64,000 nucleotides of DNA from Phanerodontia chrysosporium (GCA_001910725.1 MJGA01000005.1:682001-746000), one strand, 5' to 3'; positions 21,996 through 33,607 are shown, counted from the first letter of the stretch. Program-made: numbers and translations. The notes: generated by a model not told the origin, from the letters alone.

Positions 21996-24554
21996 TCATA
22001 GCAGAGGTAGCCATTGTCCTGCCGAGACCCGCACCGTGAGCCGCCGCAGCGTCCAAGACAGGGTGGGAAGCACGCACCGATCACTAAACTAGGCAGGTCC
22101 ATGATATCCCTGCGTATTGAGAAGCAGAACGTGCACGGGACGGGGGCGCCCGACGGCTTGAGGAGGACGCAATGTGAGTACACGGACTGTGTCGTGTTCT
22201 CGAACGCGTGATTCGCGAAATTTTCCCAGTACTCCACGACGGACTGGTTCTCGAAGAGCTGGAAAGGGGCCCGCAGGTTGAGCAGAGGCATACGAGCGCA
22301 GGCTGGCGAATCCCACGCACCTCATAGATGTACTTCTTGCGGCCTAACAGCTCTTCCTTCTCCCAGCCCGTGAGCATGCAGAACTCCGGGCCAACGAGGC
22401 AGATCTCGCCCGTGCGGCGCCATGCCAATGTGGGCGTTCCGCTGAAGGACACGAGCTTGTCGAGTTCCTGATCGGCAAGGCCAATCGCCGTCAGCAACAC
22501 GCGAGATACGGCAAGCACATCGCGCGACTTACAACCAGCGATCGCTGGAAGCACTTCTCGACAAAAATCTCGTCCTCTTCTGACATCGGCATTTGGAGCG
22601 CGATGAGCGACGGCCGGAAGATGGCCAGCGCCCGCACGACCCGCAGGATGTCGTTCTTCTCGAAGCCCCTACATTTCGCGTGAGTGACTACACAAGGCGC
22701 GAGGAACTGGCGTGCATACCGGGTAGGCAGGTGTTTCATCAGGAAATGATAGCCCTCGGTGTAGTCGTACGGCTTTGTGACCGACTTGTACACGCTGGTG
22801 CCGTCATGGTAGCCGACCTCTGAGGGCGCTGGGCCTGCCCACGACGCCGTGCCCGCAGACACTGATCGGTCGAGCAGGGTAGCGGAGCTAGAGCGAGTAG
22901 CGGCGACTACAGGCTGTCGCGGCACTATCTGCACGGCGGCTGGCGTGACCTGGCTGGCTGGTGTCGCCTGACCGGTATAGCTGCCTAACGACGCTGGCTG
23001 CGCTGGTCGACCCTGGTTGGCGGTATATTCCGGATATTGCAGGTCCTGCCCTTGAACAGGTGTGGTCCCATTCGTGGGCGCCGGAAGCTGATATTGCGGC
23101 GCGATGAAGCCGTTAGACGCCGCTCCCGCCGCGCTGGGAGCGGGCTGCTGCTCGCTGAAGCCGTTGGTGGGGGCTGGCCAGGCGCCGTTGACCATGTTCG
23201 TGGACGGCGGTTGCGCCACGTATGAGGTCGAGGCTTGAGCAGCCTGCTGTTGCGCGGCTCCCGGACTGCCGGCAGAAGTACCTGAATCTGGGGAATTGCC
23301 GAGGATCGTCGACAATATCGAGTACTCCAGATTGGCAGCCTCCGACGGTGGGAAGGCAAAAGCTGGAGGTGCGGCCTCGTAGGTGGTGAACATCGGCTCG
23401 GATGGAGTGAATGTTCCAGCTTCTGTCGTGGCGGCTGCTGCGTGAGCGTGAGCGGAGTGAAGTGCGATAACAGACAGGGAGGCGTTTTACGTTGCTGTTT
23501 GGGCGCCTCTGCGCTTTTGGAAGACCCATCCCCAGACTTCTGCCGCTTCAGAGCCTCTGCACCGAGTGCAACAGTCAGATCATGAAATCGAGCGAGAAAA
23601 AGTGTTTGCGAACCAAGCTCCTCCTCATCCAGCAAGTATTTGGCTTTCTTTCGATGGCCTTCTGTGCAATTGTCCGCCATCCCACGCTTGACACAACGCT
23701 GACATGGCCGCGCTGGGGGAGTCGACGGTCAGCGAAAGCGATAACGGAAAGTCCAGACGCAGGCCAAAGACACAAGCAAGAAAACGACCAGACCGCGTCG
23801 CGACCCACGAGAGTCCGTGTGATACACGCGTATGACGCAAGGGACTGCTGATTGATGTCGTGTTGCACGGCTAATTGGGGATCCTTAGGCTGGGCCACCC
23901 ATTCAGTTTTGGGCAGGCCGGTCTCCAAGAAGAAGCTCAGAGAAGGTTCCCCAAGCTATACAGGAGTGGCTATCAGACAAGCCGCTGCTGCACCGCCGAT
24001 TCGGGGCACGGGAGGAGGCATGGGAGCACAGTCCGCACGGTCGTTAATCTTGGTCCAGGGAGTGTGTGCTCCACGAGCAGGAGCATCGGGATGGGCGAGG
24101 AAGGGGATTGCGTGGTAGGACGGGGCGCAAGCATACGTCCCCCTCTTTGCTCTCTCGAGTCAAATTCCCGATCAAATTCGCAGCGGACCGAGTAGTTCGC
24201 TCTTGAGGCGGTAGTGCAGAGACAGAGATCGCGTAAATATAGCGGCACAAGGCTAGGACACTCACAGTCGTCACAGGTCAGGTGTGCCTTCTGGCAGTGG
24301 AAGCAGGCACGGTTCGCCTTCTTTTTCTTTGGCCCATCGCGCGTCCGGGTGGGCGGATGTGAGGAGGAGGACTCTGTGTCGCTCGGTGCATCGGTGCTGC
24401 GCTTGCGCTTGTATGCGGGCTTTTTCTTCTGCTCGAGAGACGCGGGGCTGGCGGTGAGGGGCGAAGGCTCTCCTGAGAAGACTTGGCTGCCGGCGACGTG
24501 GGTGAGCATGGAGAGGCCCAGGGAACCGTTGTCATGAACTTGCGCGGAGAGCAT
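21996..24554 (-). CDS. ERT1: Zn(II)2Cys6 transcription activator of gluconeogenesis, ERT1/AcuK type
   Basis: Transcription factor of the ERT1/AcuK/AcuM group, which activates gluconeogenic genes (PCK, FBP) on non-fermentable carbon. Exons on minus: 24554-24266, 23712-23614, 23556-23491, 23437-22720, 22668-22533, 22467-22321, 22258-22078, 22018-21996; 552 aa, all in phase. The binuclear cluster has six cysteines at about 84, 87, 94, 100, 103 and 112 (RACFHCQKAHLTC, then RPCQRCVKR...NC). It is split by a 553-nt intron between the third and fourth Cys, while the other introns are about 50-65 nt. A long Gln/Pro/Ala-rich region (about 150-340) precedes the conserved block FEKNDILRVVRALAIFRPSL. The PAS-like domain then follows (GEICLVGPEFCMLTGW), and the C-terminus is VIGQWLPLL. 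Targets are inferred from the family. Confidence 0.93.
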
Positions 24555-24926
24555 GGCGGCGTAGAAGCATGTAGCGAACAGCGTTGGAGGACGGTGGTGG
24601 TCGTGGACAAGGAGGGTAGGATTTATGACGGCCTTCGACCAGCGTCGAGTGACTGGTCGAAAAGTGCCTGGGAGGTGCAAAGGGTCGGCGCTTGACTACG
24701 CGCGCAACGTCCGCCCAGATAAATCCCCTAAAGCCGACCGCCGAAAATACACCCCATAAATTGCTGGATATTCCGAAAACGGCATCATCGCCCCCGGCAA
24801 CCCGGCATCTCCGCCCATCCCCGGCGCGCTCGTCCGGCCACGCGCACCTCGTTCTCAACGCGGGATGCTGCCCTCGTCCGTCCTCCCCTCGTCCCTCCGC
24901 CTGGGAGAGTCGTAATAATATCCGCC
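24555..24926. other. Divergent promoter region
   Basis: Lies between ERT1 and the HemK-type methyltransferase. No independent gene was seen. Confidence 0.45.
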
Positions 24927-25906
24927 ATGCGCACTCAGTATGCACACCTCCTGTCCCAGCTCTCTGCTGCGCTGGGCCGCGACGCTGCGCGAGCCGAAAT
25001 GCGCTGGATGCTCCAAGCCCTGCAGCAGCAGCAACAGCAGCAGCAGCATCCACGCCGTGTAGAGCTTGCTGACATGGTCGCTCGCCGTGTAGCCGGCGAA
25101 CCTCTCCAGTACATCCTTGGTGCGTAAAAACAGACGCCTCGTGTCCGACGCCTGAATCTCATCGCCCATCCATCTGATTCCCAGGTTCGCAGCCTTTCGG
25201 CCCTCTCAATCTCTTGACGCGTCCGCCCGTCCTTATCCCCCGCCCAGAAACCGAACACTGGACCATGTGTCTCGCCGAGCGCGTCACGCCGTCCCCCACA
25301 CGGCCTATCAGGCTCCTTGATTTATGCACCGGATCCGGATGTATACCTTTACTCCTCTGTCGTCTCTGGCCACCTGGCAGCGTCCGAGCCTACGGTGTAG
25401 ACATAGCTCCTGAGGCTATTCAACTAGCCTCGGACAACACAGCGATTTGCGGCTTCTCTGAGTCTTCGGACGATCCGACCCACCAGCCTCCGTTTGTCCG
25501 AAACACCTTCTGCCCCATCCTCGCAGACATTCGAGACCCCGCCTTCCTGCGAATGCCCGGGCTATGTCCGCCATTCCAGGTCCTCACCTCGAACCCGCCA
25601 TACATTCCCAGGCGTGAATACGACGTTTTGCCGCCCTCCGTCAAAGACTACGAGGACAGACGCGCGCTTCTCGGCGATCCGGACTCCGATAGCAAGGACG
25701 GCGACGGGCTCACTTTCTATCGCGACATTGCACGCCTCATCGCGACCGAGGGTATTCTTGCTGAAGACGGTGTGGTTGCAGTGGAAGTGGGCAAGGGCCA
25801 GGCGCGGGACGTGGAATGCATACTGAAGGACCAGGCCAAGCTGCCGAAAACTACCATCTGGCAAGACCCTTGGTCCGTCGAGCGTGTCGTGGTAGCAACG
25901 CGCTAG
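24927..25906 (+). CDS. MTQ1: HemK/MTQ1-type release-factor glutamine methyltransferase
   Basis: SAM-dependent N5-glutamine methyltransferase of the HemK/PrmC family, methylating the GGQ glutamine of a translation release factor. Exons: 24927-25119 and 25185-25906, joined in phase; 304 aa. The N-terminal helical substrate-binding domain spans residues about 1-75 and contains a run of eight Gln encoded by CAG/CAA repeats. The conserved linker EPLQYILG leads into the Rossmann methyltransferase domain. SAM motif I is LLDLCTGSGCIPLLL, motif II contains YGVDIAPEA, and the diagnostic NPPY motif lies in TSNPPYIPRREYDVLP. The family C-terminal block LTFYRDIARLI is present. Absence of an obvious presequence leaves open whether it serves mitochondrial (Mtq1) or cytosolic (Mtq2) factors; the domain layout favours Mtq1. 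Confidence 0.88.
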
Positions 25907-26582
25907 TCAGGGACTGTCAACCCCGTGTTCGGCCATACACAGTCCGTGTGACATGGCGGGGCTAGTCAGCGACCAATGAACGCTACCGCGCACATCGGGG
26001 TCGGGAGCACACGCTGCTCACCAATGAGCAAAGACACCTCTCCGTCTTTCTCACTCTCTCGCTCTCTCGCTCTCTCCCTCTTCGTCATCGCTGTCCAGAC
26101 CGGCCCTTGAACGCGGTCTCATGACCTCGCATGCTGTACAGGCCCGCTCGCCGCGGTGATCAGGCATTCCCGACCGCGCACTGTGACGTAACATCGTACC
26201 CCGAGTCTGTGCTCTTGCGCCGATGCTGCAACGGAACAGGCCACCCTGTTCTCCCCGTATGTGTCGACCTGTGGGTCCACATGTATCCCCCCACATAGTC
26301 GGCGGCCTGCGCAAACAATGACGCAGCGCGCGCTGTCAGGGCAGTCCGTTGCACGGCCTATCAAGCGGTATTGACAAGCAATGCCCCACGCGACCTCGCC
26401 AATGTGCCTTTGAATTGAGCGTCAAGAGTGGCCTGTCTTTGAGCCCTTTGTCAGTGCGCTTTGACTGCAGAGTGGCCGAGCGGCCACAAAAGTCTCGGTA
26501 CCATAGCTAAAAGCATCGCAGGCGGCCACGCTCTCTCCCCACAACTCGACTCTCACTTCTATCCCCTGACATTCTACTCTCC
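25907..26582. other. Intergenic with pyrimidine repeat
   Basis: Lies between the methyltransferase and the F-box gene. Contains a CT/TC-rich low-complexity run (about 26047-26083, CTCTCTCG-type units). No gene was seen. Confidence 0.5.
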
Positions 26583-27842
26583 ATGTCGTCGCGCATCACG
26601 TCTGTTTACTCGGCCCCGCGGCTACCTTCCGAACTGAGCGACGTTATCATCGACTACCTCCGCACTGACAAGAAGGCGTTGCGCGCATGCAGTCTAGTCT
26701 GCAAGGAATGGTTACCGCGGGCCCGGTACAACACGTTCCAGACCGTCGCCCTCCATGCTAGGAACTGTGTCGGCTTCCTGCAGCTCCTTGAACGGACCCC
26801 GGACATCGTTATTTGTGTCAAGGATGTCACATTGCGAGCACCTCCTCCGAGACCAAAAACCGCTCCGCCATCAAAAATGCATGAAAAGACCCTTGTCACC
26901 GTCGTCTCGAGGCTCTCGTCGGCGGAAATATTCCGTTTCTCAGACATCGAGATAGACCCGGCCTTCGCATCCGTATTCCGTCATTGCCATCCTCGCTTGC
27001 ACACCTTGCATCTCACTCTAGCCCGGCTGAAATGCATCAGTCACCTTTTTGCGCTACTCGCTGCGCTCCCTGCGCTCCGGACCCTTAGATGCCATAATGT
27101 TCGCTTCTCATCCTGGACATGGGTCCCCGCCTCACGCGAAGCGTTGGACATGAAAGGCCCGCCAGCGGCCTCCCTTACGGCATTGGAATGCACGGGGCGC
27201 CTGTTCTGCGACCCTGTCCAAGGCCAGCTGCTCCGCTGGCTAGTCGAAAACGGGCTGCACACGAAGCTGCGTGCGCTGGGGATGCCCGACATCGGCGGCG
27301 ATGACGACAGCGCGAGCCTGACAGCTCTCCTCCGCGACGCCGGCCCGGGCCTCCGGGTGCTCTCCCTCGGCTTCGCACCGCACATCCACTGCGGGTCTGA
27401 TCGCGCGTCGTCGTCGCTGGGAGCGTCCTCACCGGCCGCTGTGCGCTGTGCTGGCCCCTGTACCGTGGGGGGCCCAGCCAGCCTCGCCGCCGCACTCGCC
27501 CGCTGCACCGGCGTCCGCATGCTCGCGCTGCATCCCATCGGCCTCCTGCGCCCCGCGCCCTGGGTGCTCGCGCTCCTTCGCGGCGGCGTCCCCACGCGCG
27601 CGCTCGAGCACGTCTGCCTCCGCCTGCACGCGGACGCCGCGCGTGAAGACGACGTCGGCAACATCGACTGGCAGGGCCTCGTCGACACGCTGCCGGACAC
27701 GCGCCGCTTCCCGGCGCTCCGCCGGCTGACAGTCGTTGTCGCAGGCGGCCAGGGCCTGCTCCCGACGATCCTCACGCACGCTGCGCCGCTGCATGCCGGC
27801 CTGACAAAGAACGGGGTCCACATGAGCTTCGTGCTGCGGTAG
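26583..27842 (+). CDS. F-box domain protein (419 aa)
   Basis: Single-exon gene. The N-terminal block RLPSELSDVIIDYLRTD and RACSLVCKEWLPRARYNTF matches the degenerate F-box typical of the large agaricomycete F-box-like family, whose members are expected to bind Skp1 in SCF ubiquitin ligases. The remainder has a Leu-rich spacing (LHTLHLTLARLKCI, LRVLSLGF, LRRLTVVV) that suggests a leucine-rich-repeat-like substrate domain. The second half is distinctly GC-richer. Target unknown. The start is the first ATG and directly precedes the F-box. Confidence 0.8.
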   Translation: MSSRITSVYSAPRLPSELSDVIIDYLRTDKKALRACSLVCKEWLPRARYNTFQTVALHARNCVGFLQLLERTPDIVICVKDVTLRAPPPRPKTAPPSKMHEKTLVTVVSRLSSAEIFRFSDIEIDPAFASVFRHCHPRLHTLHLTLARLKCISHLFALLAALPALRTLRCHNVRFSSWTWVPASREALDMKGPPAASLTALECTGRLFCDPVQGQLLRWLVENGLHTKLRALGMPDIGGDDDSASLTALLRDAGPGLRVLSLGFAPHIHCGSDRASSSLGASSPAAVRCAGPCTVGGPASLAAALARCTGVRMLALHPIGLLRPAPWVLALLRGGVPTRALEHVCLRLHADAAREDDVGNIDWQGLVDTLPDTRRFPALRRLTVVVAGGQGLLPTILTHAAPLHAGLTKNGVHMSFVLR

Positions 27843-28315
27843 CGGCGTGCCTCGTGCCGAGGGCACATTCGCGTGGCGTTTCTGAGGCGATTACCCGTCT
27901 TTTTTTGTGCGTTGCTATTCACACAGGACACCCGTCGCCGAGGCCTGGCCCGACCCGCGTGCTGGGCATGCGGACATGACGTGTATTTAGCTATACATGG
28001 GGGGCTCTGCTCATCGGATGCTCGGGACGGGACTCTCGCTTGTCGACGGGGCCCTTGTCTGGCAGTTCCTAAAATCGTGTTATATTTACAAAAGATGAAG
28101 CAACAATGAAATCAGGGACGCTGCTTCCGGAAAGCCGTTCCAGGTTGCACAATGACATGGAGATCCGGTCGTGAGCGGATGCGGCGCACTGTATGTGGCC
28201 AGACAATCTGTTACTACCGCAGGTTGAAGTTAAGGCGGAAGGCTATGACGACAAGGCGGAGGGTCAGCGCTGTCAGGGACACAAACGAACAAGGGGCGCA
28301 GAGTCGCCGCGGACG
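27843..28315. other. Convergent 3' region
   Basis: 3' regions of the F-box gene and PEX5. No gene was seen. Confidence 0.5.
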
Positions 28316-30953
28316 TCACTCACTGTCTAGGTCGCGTCGGTCGCAGATAGTTGCGAGGTCCAGGCGTCCGAGATGTAAGCAGCAGGTCTTGAGAGAGTCC
28401 CACAAGGTTGATGACGTTATACCGCGCTTGTCGTCGGACCCATCCGAGTTCACAATGCTATCATTCTCCTGCAGTGAGAGTGCATCCAGGATGTGTTCTG
28501 ACGCCTCGTGGTAGCGCTGAAAAAGCAGAAACCCGAGTACGGATTAGACAACGAGAGTACTCAGCCATGGCGGATATGACGTACACGCAAGTTGATACAT
28601 GAGATGCCGAGGTTGAATCTGGCAGGCAGTGTCAGCACAGGCCCAGCCGATGAGTTCGCATGACGACTCGTACCTAGCCCGGATATACGCTGGGTTGAGT
28701 TCTAGAGCTCGGTAGTAGTACGCAAGGGCCTCCTCCGGTTTCCCGCTGTTCGCGAGGGTTGCACCGACGCGGTTGTACAGCTGCCAGTCCTGGATGAACC
28801 TTGAGCTTCACAGCCGCCCTGGAACGCAAAAGCCAAAACTTACGTCCGGACGGACAGCAAGGGCCGTCGTAAAGCAATCCTTAGCTTTCTCATATGCCTA
28901 GCATCGATGTGAGAAAAAGTTGCTATAGTAGAGCGGCCCTACTTGCCTCGTTCGTGTTCATGAGCACCGCCAGGGCTATTTGGATGTCCGCATCGATTTC
29001 TCCGCTGGTGTCGCTCCGCGCCATGGTTATGAGACAATCTATCATATCGTTGAATTTCTCAGTCTGGGACATGTCCTCGCGAGCGGATGCTGCATGCGGT
29101 AGGCACGCGCAACCTCGGAATATCGCTCGTTATGGTCCACCCATTCTCGTATGGCCTCGTAAGCACCGTGTCGGTTCCCCTCGTTCGTGTGAGAGACCGC
29201 AAGCGCGAGCCAAGAGGGAAGATGCGTCGGATCGAGCTCGAGGGCACGGCGGAGCGCCTGTATGGCCTTCGGCTCCCGCTCGTTCTCCTGCTGCTTCACG
29301 CCCAGCTGAAACCAGGCCTGTGCGTTCAGCGGGTCCCGTTGCACCGCCGCTTCCATCTCCAACACGCTCTACGAAAGGTACGTGTTGTCAGAACAAAAAG
29401 TGCATAGGCTATGCGCCAGATATGTAAATCGATGACTCACGTCGTACAAGGAATTTCGCCCTTGGCTGTGCATGGCATGGTGTCGCGAGGCCTCGCCGAC
29501 CAAGTACGGGTTGTGCTGCTGAAACTGATAGTTTGCTATTGGCCGTATTCCTGTGGCCGTCGCCTCGAAGTTGTCCCAATCCCGCTGCAGGCGGCCCCAC
29601 TCGGCGTTCTCCCGAGGCGTCCCCGTGCGCTGAGGGGCTTGACCATGCCAGTAGCCAATGTACGCCTCGTTTTCCTGACGGAAGTATTCATCGACCTCGT
29701 CGGCGACAGAAGATGACAAGTCGGAGGCTACCTGGTTTTCTGAGACCGTCCTGGTCTGGTAGTCCTGCGTCATGCTGATTCCTGACATCATGGTAGCTGT
29801 GATAGGGTGGTCGCCGGGATTGACAGCGCGCCCTTTGCCCTTCACATCGACGGAAGACTGGAAGTCACTCGCCCAAGACGTTGCCTCCTCTCGCGGAACC
29901 ATCTGGTTGCCTTCGATGACGACCTCTCGATCGCGCAGCTGCTTCATGAGCCCCAGGAACGCGCTGTTCTGGAACTTTGGGTTGTTCTCATGCCGTACTG
30001 CATCAATGAGCGAACCAGCTGCTCGCGCGAGCTCGTCGGGGTTGTCGGGCCTTTGTGCTGGACGCTCCTGCACAACTTCGTCGATGACTTGCGTAGTTGC
30101 GGATATTTCCTCATGAGATTTGAAAGCTTGCTCCCACTGAGACTCTGCGAGGTGTCAGTGCAGATCTGGCACATGCACATCAGACGCACCGTCAAGTATT
30201 CGGGCGGCCTGTGTTGGAAGTTGCGACTGAGAACTGGACGCCTGCGGCTGGTACATGATGCTATTCATGGGGCTCGCAAAGCCTCCGATGGGCGGCGTCC
30301 ATTGCGCACGGGCTGATCGCTGTAAGATCGCGAAACGATCATGTGCAGCGCGAGTGTCTCACCTTGGAACGGACTGTGCACGCCCGCCGACTCTAGCGGA
30401 GCATGTACCGCCTGACCGCTCCGTCTCGCAGCCTGTTCAGCGTCCGACCGGAGGGGGCTCGGGCTCTGGGCCGGCTGCTGCTGCAGGAAGTCCGCTGCCC
30501 ACGGCGCAGGCGCTGGGCCTACGGCTGTCGGAGGGGCTTGTGCCGGTGTCTGGGCGTGAAGGGGAGGCAATGCGCCGTGTAGCGCAGACAGATCGTAGGG
30601 AGCCGCGCCGAGAGCGGCGGGTGCTGCAGCGGACGGGCCAGCTGCCGCAAAGAATCGGGCAGCGTCTTGGTCGGCGCCGGGTGTGGTGCTGTATTGCGTG
30701 CGGAAGGCCTAGGCCGTGTCAGAGTGCACCGAGCAAATCGCAGAGTTGCATGGAAACGCACCTGCCTGGACGGTCCTGCGCGCCCTGCGCCAAACTGGTC
30801 CTGTGCCGGCTAGTCAGGCTGAAGTTGTGCTGAGGCATCACACGACCTGCGCACCTGCTGGAGGCCGCGATCGCGGTCAAACTCTTTGGATAATCCCTGC
30901 AGAGGATTGCTAGGGCCGCACTCTGCGCCCCCGACGAGCATGGGCAGCGCCAT
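28316..30953 (-). CDS. PEX5: Peroxisomal targeting signal 1 receptor PEX5
   Basis: Cycling receptor that binds C-terminal SKL-type signals and delivers cargo into peroxisomes. Exons on minus: 30953-30855, 30800-30762, 30708-30363, 30312-30190, 30144-29441, 29368-28947, 28897-28844, 28789-28674, 28618-28585, 28516-28316. The N-terminus MALPMLVGGAECGPSNPLQ contains the conserved export/ubiquitination Cys (residue 12). WxxxF/Y-like pentapeptides for Pex14/Pex13 include WAADF, WEQAF and WASDF. TPR repeats follow (AWFQLGVKQQ, WLALAVSHTNEGN, GEIDADIQIALAVLMN, YNRVGATLANSGKPEEAL, RARFNLGISCINL). The intron 28898-28946 has a GC donor. Exon 29368-28947 does not close in phase: either a 38-nt intron (29078-29115) or a missing base near 29080. 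Length is about 700-712 aa. Confidence 0.92.
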
Positions 30954-32198
30954 GGCGGGCAGCGGAAGATGGACGTGAGTGAGAAGGTGAAAGCGACCGG
31001 ACTTGAAGCGGACTCAGCGGCGGTAGCGGCTGCGAGCGCTAGCGCTCACACGTGATTGCCGGCCAGGCGCGCACCGACTCTGCGCGCAGAAGAGGATACC
31101 TCCAGCAATCACGGCACCACAGAGAGATAGCCTTGCGCAGTTTTGCATGGCCTCCAGAATTTTTGTAAAAATATTTTTGCCTCATGTTGCACTGGCGGAA
31201 AGGGGAAACCTGCGCCACAAAGGTCAACGTGACGGTGACGATGTTTACCGCGGCAGTACCGCCACCGTCACAGCGCAATACCGAGGATTGATCCCCAACG
31301 ACTCAAGACAGTCTGGGCCAGTGTCGCCTGCGACGAGAACGGGCCCCGTCGCGACCTCAGGTACGAGCGCATTTATTGCCCGATTTGTGCCAATTTTATT
31401 AGCGAAGATCATCCATGCGTGGGACGCAGTCGGCCGCGTTACGGCCCCGGCAGCGCTCGTATCTCGTTGCGCGACGAGCTTGGCGACGTTCTCCCGGGAC
31501 GCACGATGACTACGAGGGCGGGCAGGGCAGTGATCGCATCTTTTTTTGGCCTCTGGCGGCGACGGCCTGTTTCAGCCGACATGTCCTGCGCATGGGGAGT
31601 GCATGCCGCGGCAGGCTTCTGATGTCGGTGCGGGTGTGGATATTATTCCCGTCGAATGCCGCCTTGCAGCGATGATCGTCGGAGGAGGGCGTGGAAGGCG
31701 TGTGCGTGTGTCCGTGCCGGACTCCGCGCTAGCGTCCGTCCCGCGGACAGGGCGATGTGGGGGCGGCCTGCACTCGAGGCCAGCGTCGTCCGGGGCAGCG
31801 TCGGGGGGCAGTGCCCTGCGCGGGGTGGACTTCTAGACCTGCCATATTGAGCGACGGGCCCGCCCCAGCGCCACAAGGGCAGGACGGAAGCAGTCCACGT
31901 GGCGCGTGCTCGGCATGACGCACTCGTCTCGTCCAACGTTTCATGGAGGCCGCGCGAGAGCCTCGGGCGCGGCCCGCGGCATGGGCCAAGGCGCACCCGT
32001 ATTGCGCTGAAACATGCACCGCATCCACCTGACCTCGATCACAAACTCTCTATTCTCGACCCATGCCTCTATCCTGTGTTGGCGATATGATACAGTGAAT
32101 ATAGGACGTTACACGAAAGCAATCACTAGTACTCGTAATAAGTGCTGAAACCCGGGAGGCATATACATCGCTCATTTCAACTTGGTGCGCATAATCGT
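30954..32198. other. Intergenic, no supported gene
   Basis: Contains the PEX5 upstream region and the 3' side of the C2H2 gene. GC-rich frames on both strands show no motif. A 14-nt perfect palindrome GAGCGCTAGCGCTC (31034-31047) is followed by an E-box CACGTG, about 80-100 bases upstream of the PEX5 start. Confidence 0.45.
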
Positions 32199-33607
32199 TC
32201 AAGGCGACGCCTTTCGGTCCGAGCTGCTACTCTGGTCCTCCCAGTCCTCCTCGTTCGGACTCCCGCGTGCCGCAATAGCAACAGCATCCGCAGTCTGTCG
32301 ACACTCCACGCCACCTTCCGAGCGCACTGACGGCCCCATCAGTCGGAGGTCTCCCTTGATAACGACCGGGAACACTCACAGTGCCGCTAATAGAGAGACG
32401 ATCAGCCAGAGATACAACGGAGCACATCCCCAGGTCAGCAACGCGCTCAAAGGGTGGGCCTGCTCGATATACTCACATTAAGAGCGTCCAGCCTGCTGAA
32501 CGTTTTCCCACATCCCTGACAGACGTTTGACGTCTGTGATCGGGCTGCGTGCAGAGCTTGGTGCCGCCTGCGGGGAAGGGGCGCGCGCGCGCTCGCTGTG
32601 AGGACGCCGAGTCCGGACAAAGAACACAACGTCATGGACACTCACTTGCAGTCGTGCTGCCGCGCGAAGCCCTTGCCACAGCCGGGCCATTCGCACACGA
32701 ACGGACGCTCTTCGGTGTGAGACCTGAGGTGTCCTGGGCAGCATGACGTACATGAGCGTGGGTCTGATGTGCGGGCGGAGGACGGCCCTTCGCAGGGCCA
32801 AATGCGCGCAGGACTCGGACACTGACCTCGGAGGTTGAACCGACGAGTGAATGTGCTGCCGCACCCGGGGACCGGGCACTGGAAGTTGGCCTCGTTCCGC
32901 CGGCGGCTCGCGCTCGCCGCCTGCGTTGCGCTCGTCGTGACGGTCTGCTTCTCGACCTGGAGGATGGGCGGCAGACGCGTGGAGTTCGCGCCGTAGGCGG
33001 CGCCCCCTCGCTGCGCAGACAGGGCGCCGTGCGGGAGGATGCGCGACTGCTCGTAGAGGATCGCGGCCTGCGGCGCGCGCTCAGCCTCCCCCTGGGGGCT
33101 TCTCCGGGTTTCTCGGCGACCGGAGGGCGGCATGATGGATGCCGCCGCCGACGCCGCCGACGCAATGTGCAGCGAGCCCGAGGGGTGTGCGAGGGCGGCG
33201 ACGGACGACGGCCGGCTCTGGGTTTGGGTTTGTGTCTGGCCCTGGCTCTGCCAGACCTGTGCGGTGACGGGCTGGAGCGAGGACGGCGACTGGAGGTGCT
33301 GGGTCGGGGGCGGCGCCGGCTGTGAGTACCGGTAGTGCTGGCTGGAGCCGCCGGCGGGCGGGAGATGCATCGAGGACGGCTGGGCGTTCGCATAGGAAGC
33401 AGTGCTGGCGAATCTGCCTTCTACAGAATAGGCGGGGTAGGCATAGGCGACACTGCTCTGCGGGACGTGCGCGGCGGACGGCATGTAGCTCGGTGCGGTG
33501 TGGTGGGGAGGAAAGAAGTCGCGGCTGGAAAGGGCGAGGGGGTCGAAGGTATTTGGTGGATAAGTAGGATGGAAGGAAGCCGCGTGCATTCTACTGTCGA
33601 CTTCCAT
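32199..33607 (-). CDS. C2H2 zinc-finger transcription factor with a 7-nt microexon
   Basis: Exons on minus: 33607-32827, 32733-32646, 32567-32477, 32386-32380 (7 nt) and 32326-32199; 364 aa. The N-terminal two thirds is a disordered Ser/Pro/Gln/Tyr-rich region (QTQTQTQS, PPAGGSSQHYRY). Fingers: FQCPVPGCGSTFTRRFNLRG continuing HLRSHTEE; VCEWPGCGKGFARQHDCKRH; and VCQGCGKTFSRLDALNRHLR. The microexon CGGCACT encodes Arg-His plus the first base of Leu, supplying a histidine ligand of the third finger; without it the frame is lost. Linkers of the TEERPF type mark DNA-binding finger arrays. The acidic tail ends SSSSDRKASP. A sequence-specific nuclear regulator is inferred; target genes are unknown. 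Confidence 0.88.

Noticed and set aside
25025..25051. CAG/CAA repeat considered as a possible expanded microsatellite
   Set aside because: Only about eight glutamine codons inside a coding exon; unremarkable length.
27041..27931. 296-codon minus-strand frame antisense to the F-box gene
   Set aside because: Mirror of the GC-rich coding strand; Arg/Ser/Ala-rich and without motifs.
31147..31836. Several frames of 60-120 codons between PEX5 and the C2H2 gene
   Set aside because: Low-complexity Arg/Ala/Ser products with no splice or family support.
32632..33393. 253-codon minus frame overlapping the C2H2 gene
   Set aside because: Out-of-frame shadow of the C2H2 coding exon, extremely Arg/Ser/Pro-rich.
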